In this document: one piece after another, positions 22,879 through 33,290 of the stretch
Numbering within the stretch: position 1 is the stretch's first letter
Layout: each line of letters starts with the position of its first letter
Assembly (NCBI RefSeq): GCF_052857255.1
Contig: NC_135505.1
Location: 53,265,102-53,329,101 of the forward strand
Source of the DNA: Amblyomma americanum
Taxonomy: Eukaryota > Arthropoda > Arachnida > Ixodida > Ixodidae
Reading direction: 5' to 3'
DNA length: 64,000 nt
Program-made: the position numbers and the translations under genes
Notes under the pieces: model-generated
Database searches by the model: none
What the model saw: only the letters and a program-made list of their open reading frames with translations
Told to the model about the DNA's origin: nothing

Positions 22879-23202
22879 AAGCCTTTCTTTGATAAAAGTC
22901 TTGTAATAGGAAAAAGTAGAGAAAGGTTAACGCGCGAAATCATTGAAGCCTAAAAGATAAATAGGTCAGGATGCTCGTGTGTAAGCACACCTTCCATTCT
23001 CCTCTCAGATAAAGAGACCGTTTTTCTAAGATATCGTTGTGTTCGCACGTGTGATTACTGTTTTCCGGTGTATAAATGTGATGCTTCAGGAGAATAAAAT
23101 TTGTTGGAAGTTAGCGCTCGTGGCGTTCGTCTCTCGTCTCTTGTGTGCTCGTCTTTTGCTGCGCTACAGTGTATTGGTTCTGCACCATGCTGTATCTGCA
23201 AG

Positions 23203-24120
23203 AGCTATGACCGTGTTTTTAATGCAACAATTCAAACGTAGGAATTTTTTTAGCTGAAGTGCTTGAGGTTTCCTTCACAAGAAAATAAAAGAAAAGACTT
23301 TAGCACACATGTACGTTTCAACGGTTCCATTGCACTTAAAGAAGCAACAAGGAGCATATATCAGCGATAGGTTTGGAATGCAGCTGATAGTTTGAGACCA
23401 AGCTTCGTGTGTCGCTGACAAGAAGATTGAAGCGCAGAAATTGTTCTCCAGAATGCTTTCTTATGTTAGTTCTTACACCAGAAATTTCTCTCAAATTTGT
23501 GTCGATTATATCCAGCTCCTCTGTATAGCGGATTCTCACAATAGTCTGATAATGTCTGAAAGAACTAGATGCTGATATTACACTGACCAGCTGCTTCACT
23601 ACGAAGTAGTTTGCTTGCATCTGAGAGGAAACATTTATTCACAGCTTTAAAAAATTCATCAAAGGGAATCTTTACAAAGCATAGCCTTCCTGCCTCTCAA
23701 CCTCAATCATTTCGCTAACGTATGGACATTTCACAAGTAAGCACGAGAATCATGTGAAGGCCACATTCCCTCCCAAGCGGTAACCAAAGCGCTGAACGTC
23801 GAGCTGGGTGGCGGCAGACTTCGTATCTGTAGAATAAAATTGTTCGAGAGCCTTAATTCTAGTGCATAAACCTGTAGGCGATTTATACAGAGGAGTGTAT
23901 AATGAGAGCGCAGCTTTTTATGAGAGTGGCGGGGGCTAGGACTGATTTTTAGGTTTCACATAAATACATGTTAACACGTCAGAAATCAAAGATTTTATTT
24001 TGGTATAGCGAACGCAGTTAGTTATCTTTCGCAGAATAGAGAGCAAAGTAGCATGTCCTCAACCAATTTTGTGCGCGACAAAATTTGCTTGCAGTAATCG
24101 CACCATTTTATCTCACATTT
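23203..24120. repeat. Family A repeat, copy 1, middle part
   Basis: Resumes at gctatgaccgtg and matches 45450-45865 plus 51494-52000, and the tandem units at 53206-54960. Typical blocks are gacaagaagattgaagcgcag, gtttgcttgcatctgagaggaaaca, and gagtgtataatgagagcgcagc. It ends at tttatctcacattt, where the large LINE-plus-monomer block begins. Confidence 0.8.
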
Positions 24121-24629
24121 CAGTCAGTCAGTCAGACAGTTTTTAATTGCAGCAAAATCACATCATCCTGCGGGTGGCAGAGACCAAAGGCATGGCGGCC
24201 TGACGAGGTTTCTGCCCCCGTAACAAAAGGAGCAACCTACAGCAGTACAGCAGAGAGCTGGTAAAAAAAAAGAGAAGCATCGTTACGGAAAGTACACGCA
24301 TACACAGATCATGACTGTTCTTAAGCACTATGGAATGTTTTTTTTTTAAATCACATTGAAGATTGGCTCAAATATAACAAAAAACACGTAAAAAGAAGTG
24401 GCAATTGAAAACAAAATTGTTACTTAGCGATGTCAACGGAAAACAATATTGCCCGCAGTTCACGTTTGAACCTTTTTCTAGGTAAGCAGTAATCTCAATT
24501 AGAAGCAGAGGTATTTAACATGTCTATTACACTGTGCAGTTTCTTTTTATATATTTGCTGTCCAAGTATCCATAAATAGACATTACTTGCTGGTAAAACA
24601 TCAAATCTTAGAAAAAGTGGTTGCGTCGA

Positions 24630-24920
24630 CTACAATCTAATAGAGCCGGTGTGGTTCACAAAAATTCGGAGGACACGTTCTTGCAGCATATGTAGCCTAT
24701 CATAGTTCCCTTTTGTCGTTGTTCCCCAGACCAGAATGCCATACAAAATTTTAGAATCGAACAGGGAATAATATAGGGATTCCTTTAGCCACAGAGGTAG
24801 AATAAAAGCTTTCTTTCTAAATACATTCAATAGACTTCGGGAGTTCGGATAGCAGATGACTATCATAAGGGGTCCAAGACAACTCATCACTGAACCATAC
24901 CCCAAGGAACTTTTGCACAC
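24630..24920 (-). pseudogene. RT C-terminal region of the CR1-like LINE
   Basis: The minus-strand frame of 96 codons contains LYYSLFDSKILYGILVWGTTTKGNYDRLHMLQERVLRIF. This is the conserved segment after the RT thumb in CR1/Jockey LINEs (alF.s.l.YGi..WG....l..l..lQ.ra.R). It continues the RT at 25050-25544 after a frame change. Confidence 0.78.
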
Positions 24921-25049
24921 TTGTTCTAAGATGTGTCCTCTGTACTGAAAGTTAAATATTTTTTATGCTTATTGATTGGCATAAATACCATGCACTTTGT
25001 TTTTACTGCATTCAACTGAAGTTGTGTTGCAACCATGTGAATAAATCAT

Positions 25050-25640
25050 TTAAATACATATTGGCCGATTGCTCAATGTCATGCAGTGTTCTACCTGAAA
25101 AAATAAACTAGTGTCGTCTGCAAACATGGTTATTGTGGGTGGTCTTTGTAGCTCCGTTATGTCAATCACATACAAAAGGAAAAGTAACGGGCCTAATATC
25201 GAACCTAGCGGGGCACCTAGTTTAATGTCAAGTAGTTTTGAAAAAGTACAGTCTATAATAACAAACTTACGCCGAAACGATAAGTAGCTCTTGATAAGGT
25301 CCAATGTGATGCCTCGAATCCTATAGCAATCTAATTTAATAGCTAAGGTTTCGTGGTCAACGGAATCAAAAGTTTTGTGTAGATCGAGAAATATTCCTAA
25401 GGTAGAAAGCTGATATTCAAAATTTATTATTTGCTGCTTGACGGCAAGAGTGTCCTGAGTTGTCTTATTTTTCTGAAAACCATATTGCGACGGCGATATA
25501 TGATACTTGGTTATATGTATTGATAGCCGGTTATTGATTGACAACTTGTAAATCTTTGAAAAAACCGGTAGCTCTGAGATTGGTCGGTAATTCGTAATAT
25601 CGTCAGTTCTGCCTCCTTTGTGTATTGAAATAACATTGGC
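25050..25640 (-). pseudogene. Reverse transcriptase domain of the CR1-like LINE
   Basis: The open stretch 25050-25544 covers most of the RT domain. It contains ISPSQYGFQKNKTTQDTL (fingers), LGIFLDLHKTFDSVDH (palm Asp block, usually SKAFDTVDH), LGAPLGSILGPLLFLLYVID (normally GVPQGSILGPLLFLIYIND) and TITMFADDTSLFF with the catalytic FADD at residues 141-144 (plus coordinates 25113-25124). The preceding NYRPISELPVFSKIYK segment is readable upstream, at about 25545-25600. Key aspartates remain, but K and Q to other residues and frame breaks elsewhere make the ORF2 product non-functional. Confidence 0.82.
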
Positions 25641-26502
25641 CAGCTTTAGTTTATCCGGGAAGTCTACAGTAGAAAACGTGAGATTAATGAGATAGGCTAG
25701 GACAGTGCTGATTATTAATTACACTCGATTTACAAGTTCAAAATTTAATTTCATCATACTCATTTGCGACATTATTTTTAAGTGTATTATAAGACCATTG
25801 ATTTCTCTTTCAGTAACGGCTTCCAATACGAATGAATGCACTCGACGAGAAGGCCAATAGTTCCCACTTTGTTGAACAGAATGCTGAGGTACGACTGCAT
25901 TAATGAAATACTCGTTAATTTCATCTGCTAGCGTCTTGCCTACTATGGAGTCATTGATTACTATTTCGTCAGCATTAACCGGTGATGGGTTTCTGCCAGT
26001 AAGGTAATTTACCTGCCTCCAGAACTTCTTCCGGTCCGTTCTTATCCTGGCAAATATTGTTTGATAATATGCAAGATTGGCTTTCTTGATATCAGCGTTT
26101 AATTTAGTGCGATAGTTCTGAAATTCTTTGAACTAGTCGCCGCCTTTGAATTTTATGAATTTTTGGAACATACTATTTTTCTTCCTAATGTGTTTTAGTA
26201 AGTCGGAGTCCGTCCAGAGATTTTTAATTTTCCGGTTACATTTTCCATGCTCTCTCAGCGGAAATACATCATTGTAGCGACTAAGAAAGATCCGGAGAAA
26301 AACCTCGTACGCAGAATTTGCATCCTGCTATACGTACACACTTGACGAGTCAGCCCCTTAATTAAAGATGAATGTAGCTTAAGGAGGAGTCATTCAACAC
26401 CTCATATTCAAGCCTGCTGCGTTTAAAGTTCGTAGTTGGGTGCGTTGTGTTGCAAAGAATGTGGGCAGATGGTCACTGATGTCGCACGATAAAGGCCCTG
26501 CT

Positions 26503-27180
26503 TTATAATCTGACGCATTCAGGTCTTAAACACATATCTATAGAAGTGGAACTTTGTGACGTAATTTGGGTTGGCATGGTACTAGCATTTTTGCACCCAT
26601 AAGAGGATAAGAGATTCATTAAGTCGCGAGCAGAAGATTCGTCAGCCAACGTGTCGATGGTTACATCTCCCAAGAGAAAGACCTGCTTATTAGTGTTAAT
26701 ACAATAGGTTATTACATTTTCGAAAATGCTGTAGGAAACGCCGCTTGTATCCAGTCGGTTGTTTCTACTGTTCATCAACTAAAAACGTGGTGGTTTCCAC
26801 CGTTAGACACCCTTCATCCCTATTCATAACTGTGCACTCATCAACCATACGATAAGCATACTTTCGTTGTAGATAAATAATCAGGCCACCACCTCTACCA
26901 GTTCTGTCTAATCGTATTGGCATGTAGCCAGTAGAAGTAGGAGAAGGTTCATCTTTGCTAACCATGTTTCTGTGAAAATGAATGCATCAAAATTAACTTG
27001 CAGAGAATTTAGCCAAATGTCCAGCTCATCTTGTTTGTTTCTTCCGCTAATGAGATTCAAGTGTAACAAGGAAAGACATAGATGTAAATAACGAAGATTT
27101 AATTTTAGTGTGGACGATTCAGTAATAAAAAAGGCTGAGTAGAGCATCATACTGATTAAATGAAATGCCCGGACCAACAC
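26503..27180 (-). pseudogene. Apurinic-type endonuclease of the CR1-like LINE
   Basis: Three overlapping minus-strand frames give the EN blocks in order: ISGRNKQDELDIWLNSLQVNFDAFIFTETWL (27180-26908, the N-terminal NiRSl.nK.del and l.ETWL blocks), RTGRGGGLIIYLQRKYAYR (26965-26765) and VFLLGDVTIDTL plus TQITSQSSTSIDM (26778-26503). The GDFNID box appears as GDVTID, and the T.S.IDH box as STSIDM, so catalytic residues are changed. The domain nicks target DNA in working elements. Confidence 0.78.
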
Positions 27181-27223
27181 AAAGACATATAAAATTATTT
27201 GATGCGGGCGATATGATCTTTGT

Positions 27224-27887
27224 TTAAAATTCGAATGGCATCGGTCTGTTCATCTTTCCATTCAAAATTTTGCCCGTGCTCACCCAGAAGTATTTCCATC
27301 CGGCCATTTTCTTTTCCGCCAGAGCAGCCCCAAGAAGTAGCTTGTTCTGTCGTGTTAAGTGGTTATTCACGTAATTGGTAGTGGTGCCTGTGCCCTCATA
27401 TCTCACATCTTCAGATGACAGGTTCTTTTTTTTTACTTGGCAAGGAACGTGTTGAGCTAGGTTCGTGATATGAACCGTAATATGATGTCCTTATCTTTTC
27501 CGCGGGCCGTGGGCACCCGATGACAAATGACGATATCAGTATCAGTTACCTATTGACCGACAAGTTCACAGATCTTTTTTATCACTGTGGTCGAGTCGAG
27601 CTGCTCTGGTACACTCTTAATTTGCAGGTTATTACTTCACTGATATTGTTGGAGCTCGTCGACCTTCTTTCAAATCTCTCGTTTTCTGCTTTGGGATGTT
27701 GATTCTGAGCTGTTAACCTTTTTATTTTTTCACGTAACGCCTTGATGTCTCCAGCAATCGCTTTAACTTCGTCACAGGTGTTCCTACAGAAGCGCAGACT
27801 ATCTTTGATTTTCCTCATTTCAGCCCGCAATTCCCTACGGAAGTCAGAAAAGACACTTGCGAGTTCCTTTTCGTCTTTCCTTGTCAT
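27224..27887 (-). pseudogene. ORF1 of the CR1-like LINE (coiled coil plus FP-like C-terminus)
   Basis: Starts with ATG at 27885-27887. The first 101 codons (to 27582) are charged and heptad-like (ELASVFSDFRRELRAEMRKIKDSLRF...EKIKRLTAQNQH), indicating a coiled coil that would trimerise or oligomerise. A second frame at 27224-27406 holds NNHLTRQNKLLLGAALAEKK and WKYFWVSTGKI, the C-terminal block common in CR1-type ORF1 proteins and related to the FP domain. A frameshift separates the two. ORF1 begins only about 120 bp from the first 240-bp monomer. Confidence 0.72.
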
Positions 27888-30800
27888 CGTGTGCCCGCGT
27901 CAAAAAGTAGTCAACACACAAAAAAAAATATATTTTTTCGCTTGTCCGGCAGCAGGGCAACAAGTAAGGTAATTACTATAACGTGGCAAGGTCGTTTGTT
28001 TTACGCGTAACGATATACAGGATCACATAGTCGCCCTGCTCGCTGCGTGCGCTTCTGCCGGACTGATGAGCTAAGCAGGGATTCGGGGCTTACATAGGCA
28101 GCCGGGAACTCTGCTCCGTCAGCGCAGCCAGAGATGAGGATGCGCAGTAGGGCTCACTGGCGTCACGGTGACCAATGCGCACAGGCAGTCTGGGTCTTCG
28201 ATGGCCAGCCGCTGCGTTGATCCAAGGCCCCAGGAAACGTTTGGCTGTAACGATATACAGGATCACTTAGTCGCCCTGCTCGCTGCGGGCACTCCTGCCG
28301 GACTGAAGGGCGAAGCAGGGATTCCAGCCTTACATAGACAGCCGGGCACGCTGCTCCGTCAGCGCAGCCAAAGATGAGGATGCGCAGTAGGGCTCACTGG
28401 CGTCACGGTGACCAAAGCGCACAGGCAGTCTGCGTCTTTGATGGCCAGCCGCTGCGTAGATCCAAGGCCCCAGGAAACGTGTGGCTGTAACGATATTTAG
28501 GATCACTTAGTCGCCCTGCTCGCTGCGGGCACTGCTGCCGGACTGAAGGCCGAAGCAGGGATTCCAGGCTTATATAGGCAGCCGGGTACGTTGCTCCGTA
28601 AGCGCAGCCAGAGATGAGGGTTCGCACTAGGCCTCACTGGCGTCAGTTACTAAAATGCACCGGCAGTCTGCGTCTTTGATGGCCAGCCGCTGCGTTGATC
28701 CAAGGCCCCAGGAAACGTGTGGCTGTAACGATATACAGGATCACATAGTCGCCCTGCTCGCTGCGGGCACTCCTGCCGGAATGAAGGGCGAAGCAGGGAT
28801 TCCAGCCTTACATAGGCAGCCGGGCACGCTGCTCCGTCAGCGCAGCCAGAGATGAGGATGCGCAGTAGGGCTCACTGGCGTCACGGTGACCAAAGCGCAC
28901 AGGCAGTCTGCGTCTTTGATGGCCAGCCGCTGCGTAAATCCAAGGCCCCAGGAAACGTGTGGCTGTAACGATATACAGGATCACTTAGTCGCCCTGCTCG
29001 CTGCGGGCACTCCTGCCGGACTGAAGGGCGAAGCAGGGATTCCAGCCTTACATAGGCAGCCGGGCACGCTGCTCCATCAGCGCAGCCAGAGATGAGGATG
29101 CGCAGTAGGGCTCACTGGCGTCACGGTGACCAAAGCGCACAGGCAGTCTGCGTCTTTGATGGCCAGCCGCTGCGTAGATCCAAGGCCCCAGGAAACGTGT
29201 GGCTGTAACGATATACAGGATCACTTAGTCGCCCTGCTCGCTGCGGGCACTGCTGCCGGACTGAAGGCCGAAGCAGGGATTCCAGGCTCATGTTGGCAGC
29301 CGGGCACGCTGCTCCGTCAGCGCAGCCAGTGATGAGGATGCACAGTAGGGCTCACTGGCGTCACGGTGACCAACGGGCACAGTCAGTCTGCGTCATTTAT
29401 GGCCAGATGCTGCGTTGATCATTGGCCCCAGGAAACGTATGGCTGTAACGATATACAGGATCCCTTAGTCGCCCTGCTCACTGCGGGCACTGCTGCAGGA
29501 CTGAAGGGCAAAGCAGGGATTCCAGGCTTATGTAGGCAGCCGGGCACGCTGCTCCGTAAGCGCAGCCAGAGATGAGGATGCGCAGTAGGGCTCACTGGCG
29601 TCACGGTGACCAAAGCGCACAGGCAGTCTGCGTCTTTGATGGCCAGCCGCTGCGTAAATCCAAGGCCCCAGGAAACGTGTGGCTGTAACGATATACAGGA
29701 TCACTTAGTCGCCCTGCTCGCTGCGGGCACTCCTGCCGGACTGAAGGGCGAAGCAGGGATTCCAGCCTTACATATGCAGCCGGGCACGCTGCTCCGTCAG
29801 CGCAGCCAAAGATGAGGATGCGCAGTAGGGCTCACTGGCGTCACGGTGACCAAAGCGCACAGGCAGTCTGCGTCTTTGATGGCCAGCCGCTGCGTAGATC
29901 CAAGGCCCCAGGAAACGTGTGGCTGTAACGATATACAGGATCACTTAGTCGCCCTGCTCGCTGCGGGCACTGCTGCCGGACTGAAGGGCGAAGCAGGGAT
30001 TCCAGCCTTACATAGGCAGCCGGGCACGCTGCTCCGTCAGCGCAGCCAAAGATGAGGATGCGCAGTAGGGCTCACTGGCGTCACGGTGACCAAAGCGCAC
30101 AGGCAGTCTGCGTCTTTGATGGCCAGCCGCTGCGTAGATCCAAGGCCCCAGGAAACTTGTGGCTGTAACGATATACAGGATCACTTAGTCGCCCTGCTCG
30201 CTGCGGGCACTGCTGCCGGACTGAAGGCCGAAGCAGGGTTTCCAGGCTTATGTTGGCAGCCGGGCACGCTGCTCCGTCAGCGCAGCCAGAGATGAGGATG
30301 CACAGTAGGGCTCACTGGCGTCACGGTGACCAACGGGCACAGTCAGTCTGCGTCATTTATGGCCAGATGCTGCGTTGATCATTGGCCCCAGGAAACGTAT
30401 GGCTGTAACGATATACAGGATCACTTAGTCGCCCTGCTCACTGCGGGCACTGCTGCCGGACTGAAGGGCAAAGCAGGGATTCCAGGCTTATGTAGGGAGC
30501 CGGGCACGCTGCTCCGTAAGCGCAGCCAGAGATGAGGATGCGCAGTAGGGCTCACTGGCGTCACGGTGACCAAAGCGCACAGTCAGTCTGCGTCATTTAT
30601 GGCCAGATGCTGCGTTGATCATTGGCCCCAGGAAACGTATGGCTGTAACGATATACAGGATCCCTTAGTCGCCCTGCTCACTGCAGGCACTGCTGCAGGA
30701 CTGAAGGCCGAAGCAGGGTTTCCAGGCTTATGTTGGCAGCCGGGCACGCTGCTCCGTCAGCGCAGCCAGAGATGAGGATGCACAGTAGGGCTCACTGGCG

Positions 30801-32575
30801 TCACGGTGACAAACGGGCACAGTCAGTCTGCGTCATTTATGGCCAGATGCTGCGTTGATCATTGGCCCCAGGAAACGTATGGCTGTAACGATATACAGGA
30901 TCACTTAGTCGCCCTGCTCACTGCGGGCACTGCTGCCGGACTGAAGGCCGAAGCAGGGTTTCCAGGCTTATGTTGGCAGCCGGGCACGCTGCTCCGTCAG
31001 CGCAGCCAGAGATGAGGATGCACAGTAGGGCTCACTGGCGTCACGGTGACCAAAGCGCACAGGCAGTCTGCGTCTTTGATGGCCAGCCGCTGCGTAGATC
31101 CAAGGCCCCAGGAAACGTGTGGCTGTAACGATATTTAGGATCACTTAGTCGCCCTGCTCGCTGCGGGCACTGCTGCCGGACTGAAGGCCGAAGCAGGGAT
31201 TCCAGGCTTATATAGGTAGCCGGGTACGTTGCTCCGTAAGCGCAGCCAGAGATGAGGGTTCGCACTAGGCCTCACTGGCGTCAGTTACTAAAATGCACCG
31301 GCAGTCTGCGTCTTTGATGGCCAGCCGCTGCGTTGATCCAAGGCCCCAGGAAACGTGTGGCTGTAACGATATACAGGATCACATAGTCGCCCTGCTCGCT
31401 GCGGGCACTCCTGCCGGAATGAAGGGCGAAGCAGGGATTCCAGCCTTACATAGGCAGCCGGGCACGCTGCTCCGTCAGCGCAGCCAGAGATGAGGATGCG
31501 CAGTAGGGCTCACTGGCGTCACGGTGACCAAAGCGCACAGGCAGTCTGCGTCTTTGATGGCCAGCCGCTGCGTAAATCCAAGGCCCCAGGAAACGTGTGG
31601 CTGTAACGATATACAGGATCACTTAGTCGCCCTGCTCGCTGCGGGCACTCCTGCCGGACTGAAGGGCGAAGCAGGGATTCCAGCCTTACATAGGCAGCCG
31701 GGCACGCTGCTCCGTCAGCGCAGCCAAAGATGAGGATGCGCAGTAGGGCTCACTGGCGTCACGGTGACCAAAGCGCACAGGCAGTCTGCGTCTTTGATGG
31801 CCAGCCGCTGCGTAGATCCAAGGCCCCAGGAAACTTGTGGCTGTAACGATATACAGGATCACTTAGTCGCCCTGCTCGCTGCGGGCACTGCTGCCGGACT
31901 GAAGGCCGAAGCAGGGTTTCCAGGCTTATGTTGGCAGCCGGGCACGCTGCTCCGTCAGCGCAGCCAGAGATGAGGATGCACAGTAGGGCTCACTGGCGTC
32001 ACGGTGACCAACGGGCACAGTCAGTCTGCGTCATTTATGGCCAGATGCTGCGTTGATCATTGGCCCCAGGAAACGTATGGCTGTAACGATATACAGGATC
32101 ACTTAGTCGCCCTGCTCACTGCGGGCACTGCTGCCGGACTGAAGGGCAAAGCAGGGATTCCAGGCTTATGTAGGGAGCCGGGCACGCTGCTCCGTAAGCG
32201 CAGCCAGAGATGAGGATGCGCAGTAGGGCTCACTGGCGTCACGGTGACCAAAGCGCACAGGCAGTCTGCGTCTTTGATGGCCAGCCGCTGCGTAGATCCA
32301 AGGCCCCAGGAAACGTGTGGCTGTAACGATATACAGGATCACTTAGTCGCCCTGCTCGCTGCGGGCACTCCTGCCGGACTGAAGGGCGAAGCAGGGATTC
32401 CAGCCTTACATAGACAGCCGGGCACGCTGCTCCGTCAGCGCAGCCAAAGATGAGGATGCGCAGTAGGGCTCACTGGCGTCACGGTGACCAAAGCGCACAG
32501 GCAGTCTGCGTCTTTGATGGCCAGCCGCTGCGTTGATCCAAGGCCCTAGGAAACGTTTGGCTGTAGCGATATACA

Positions 32576-32689
32576 CCCAAGCAACACAGGCCATCGGCCC
32601 TATATTGCAACAGGATGGTCCCATCCTGGTCTTTGTAGGGCCAACTTTGCCAATACAGTTCCAATGTTGTGCCAATTGTGCTGCTTGGG
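32576..32689. mobile_element. 114-bp MITE inside a monomer (copy 2)
   Basis: Starts cccaagcaacacagg and ends gtgctgcttggg, with CA on both sides (32574-32575, 32690-32691). The empty site is every other monomer (gatatacaggatcac). Interior blocks match the copy at 19619. Confidence 0.9.
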
Positions 32690-33176
32690 CAGGATCACTC
32701 AGTCGCCCTGCTCGCTGCGTGCAGTGTTGTCGGACTGAAGGGCGAAGCAGGGATTCCAGGCTTATGTAGGCAGCCGGGCACGCTGCTCCGTCAGCGCATC
32801 CAGAGATGAGGATGCACAGTAGGGCTCACTGGCGTCACGGTGACCAACGGGCACAGTCAATCTGCGTCATTTATGGCCAGATGCTGCGTTGATCATTGGC
32901 CCTAGGAAACGTATGGCTGTAACGATATACAGGATCACTTAGTCGCCCTGCTCACTGCGGGCACTGCTGCCGGACTGAAGGGCAAAGCAGGGATTCCAGG
33001 CTTATGTAGGCAGCCGGGCACGCTGCTCCGTCAGCGCAGCAAGAGATGAGGATGCGCAGTAGGGCTCACTGTCGTCACGGCACGGTGACCAACGGGCACA
33101 GGCAGTCTGCGTCTTTGATGACCAGCCGCTGCGTTGGTCCAAGGCCCCAGGATACGTTTGGCTGTAGCGATATACA

Positions 33177-33290
33177 CCCAAGCAACACAGGTCATCGGCC
33201 CAATATTGCAACAGGATGGTGACATCCTGGTCTTTGTAGGGACAACTTTGCCAATACAGTTCCAATGTTGGGCCAATGGTGCTGCTTGGG
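33177..33290. mobile_element. 114-bp MITE inside a monomer (copy 3)
   Basis: Same termini, same CA duplication and exactly the same monomer position as the copy 601 bp earlier. The two filled monomers therefore probably arose by array duplication after one insertion, not by two transpositions. Confidence 0.9.

Larger units (their letters stand above)
21767..23176. mobile_element. Penelope-like element in snap-back (inverted) form, 12-bp TSD
   Basis: Bounded by the exact 12-bp duplication gttctgcaccat (21755-21766 and 23177-23188) inside the LINE. The insert is an inverted repeat. Roughly 21801-22295 is the near-identical reverse complement of 22682-23172, so each arm of about 495 bp carries a GIY-YIG coding end and the same terminal sequence. 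Between them lies a single-copy stretch that extends the plus-strand copy upstream into the end of the RT region. Inverted, 5'-truncated double copies are known for Penelope-type insertions; the arrangement here is directly visible. Confidence 0.85.
20366..23202 (-). mobile_element. CR1/Jockey-like LINE 3' part inserted in family A
   Basis: Fills the gap in family A copy 1 between ttgttaacaatat and gctatgaccg, two points that are almost adjacent in the other copies (for example at 45440-45460). The minus-strand coding end lies at 21451-21753 and continues, across the PLE, to about 23176-23196, where the reading tAWCRTLLKELNFSK can be reassembled. The 3' end is the T-rich stretch near 20366-20385 (A-rich on the element strand). 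It contains a SINE at 21017 and a snap-back PLE at 21767. Confidence 0.75.
24121..27985 (-). mobile_element. Near-complete CR1-like LINE, minus strand
   Basis: All parts of a CR1-type LINE are present in order on the minus strand: ORF1 (27887-27224), endonuclease (27180-26503), linker, RT (about 25640-25050), C-terminal region (24920-24630) and a 3' UTR ending in agtcagtcagtcag at 24121-24135 (plus-strand reading). Frames are broken in several places. The 5' side runs directly into the 240-bp monomer array. Family A flanks the LINE plus array on both sides, so the block 24121-34548 behaves as one insertion. Confidence 0.82.

Noticed and set aside
24121..27985. Reading the FP-like C-terminus of the LINE ORF1 as a baculovirus remnant
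   Set aside because: The FP-like block is a normal part of CR1-type ORF1 proteins, and the endonuclease and RT follow in LINE order.
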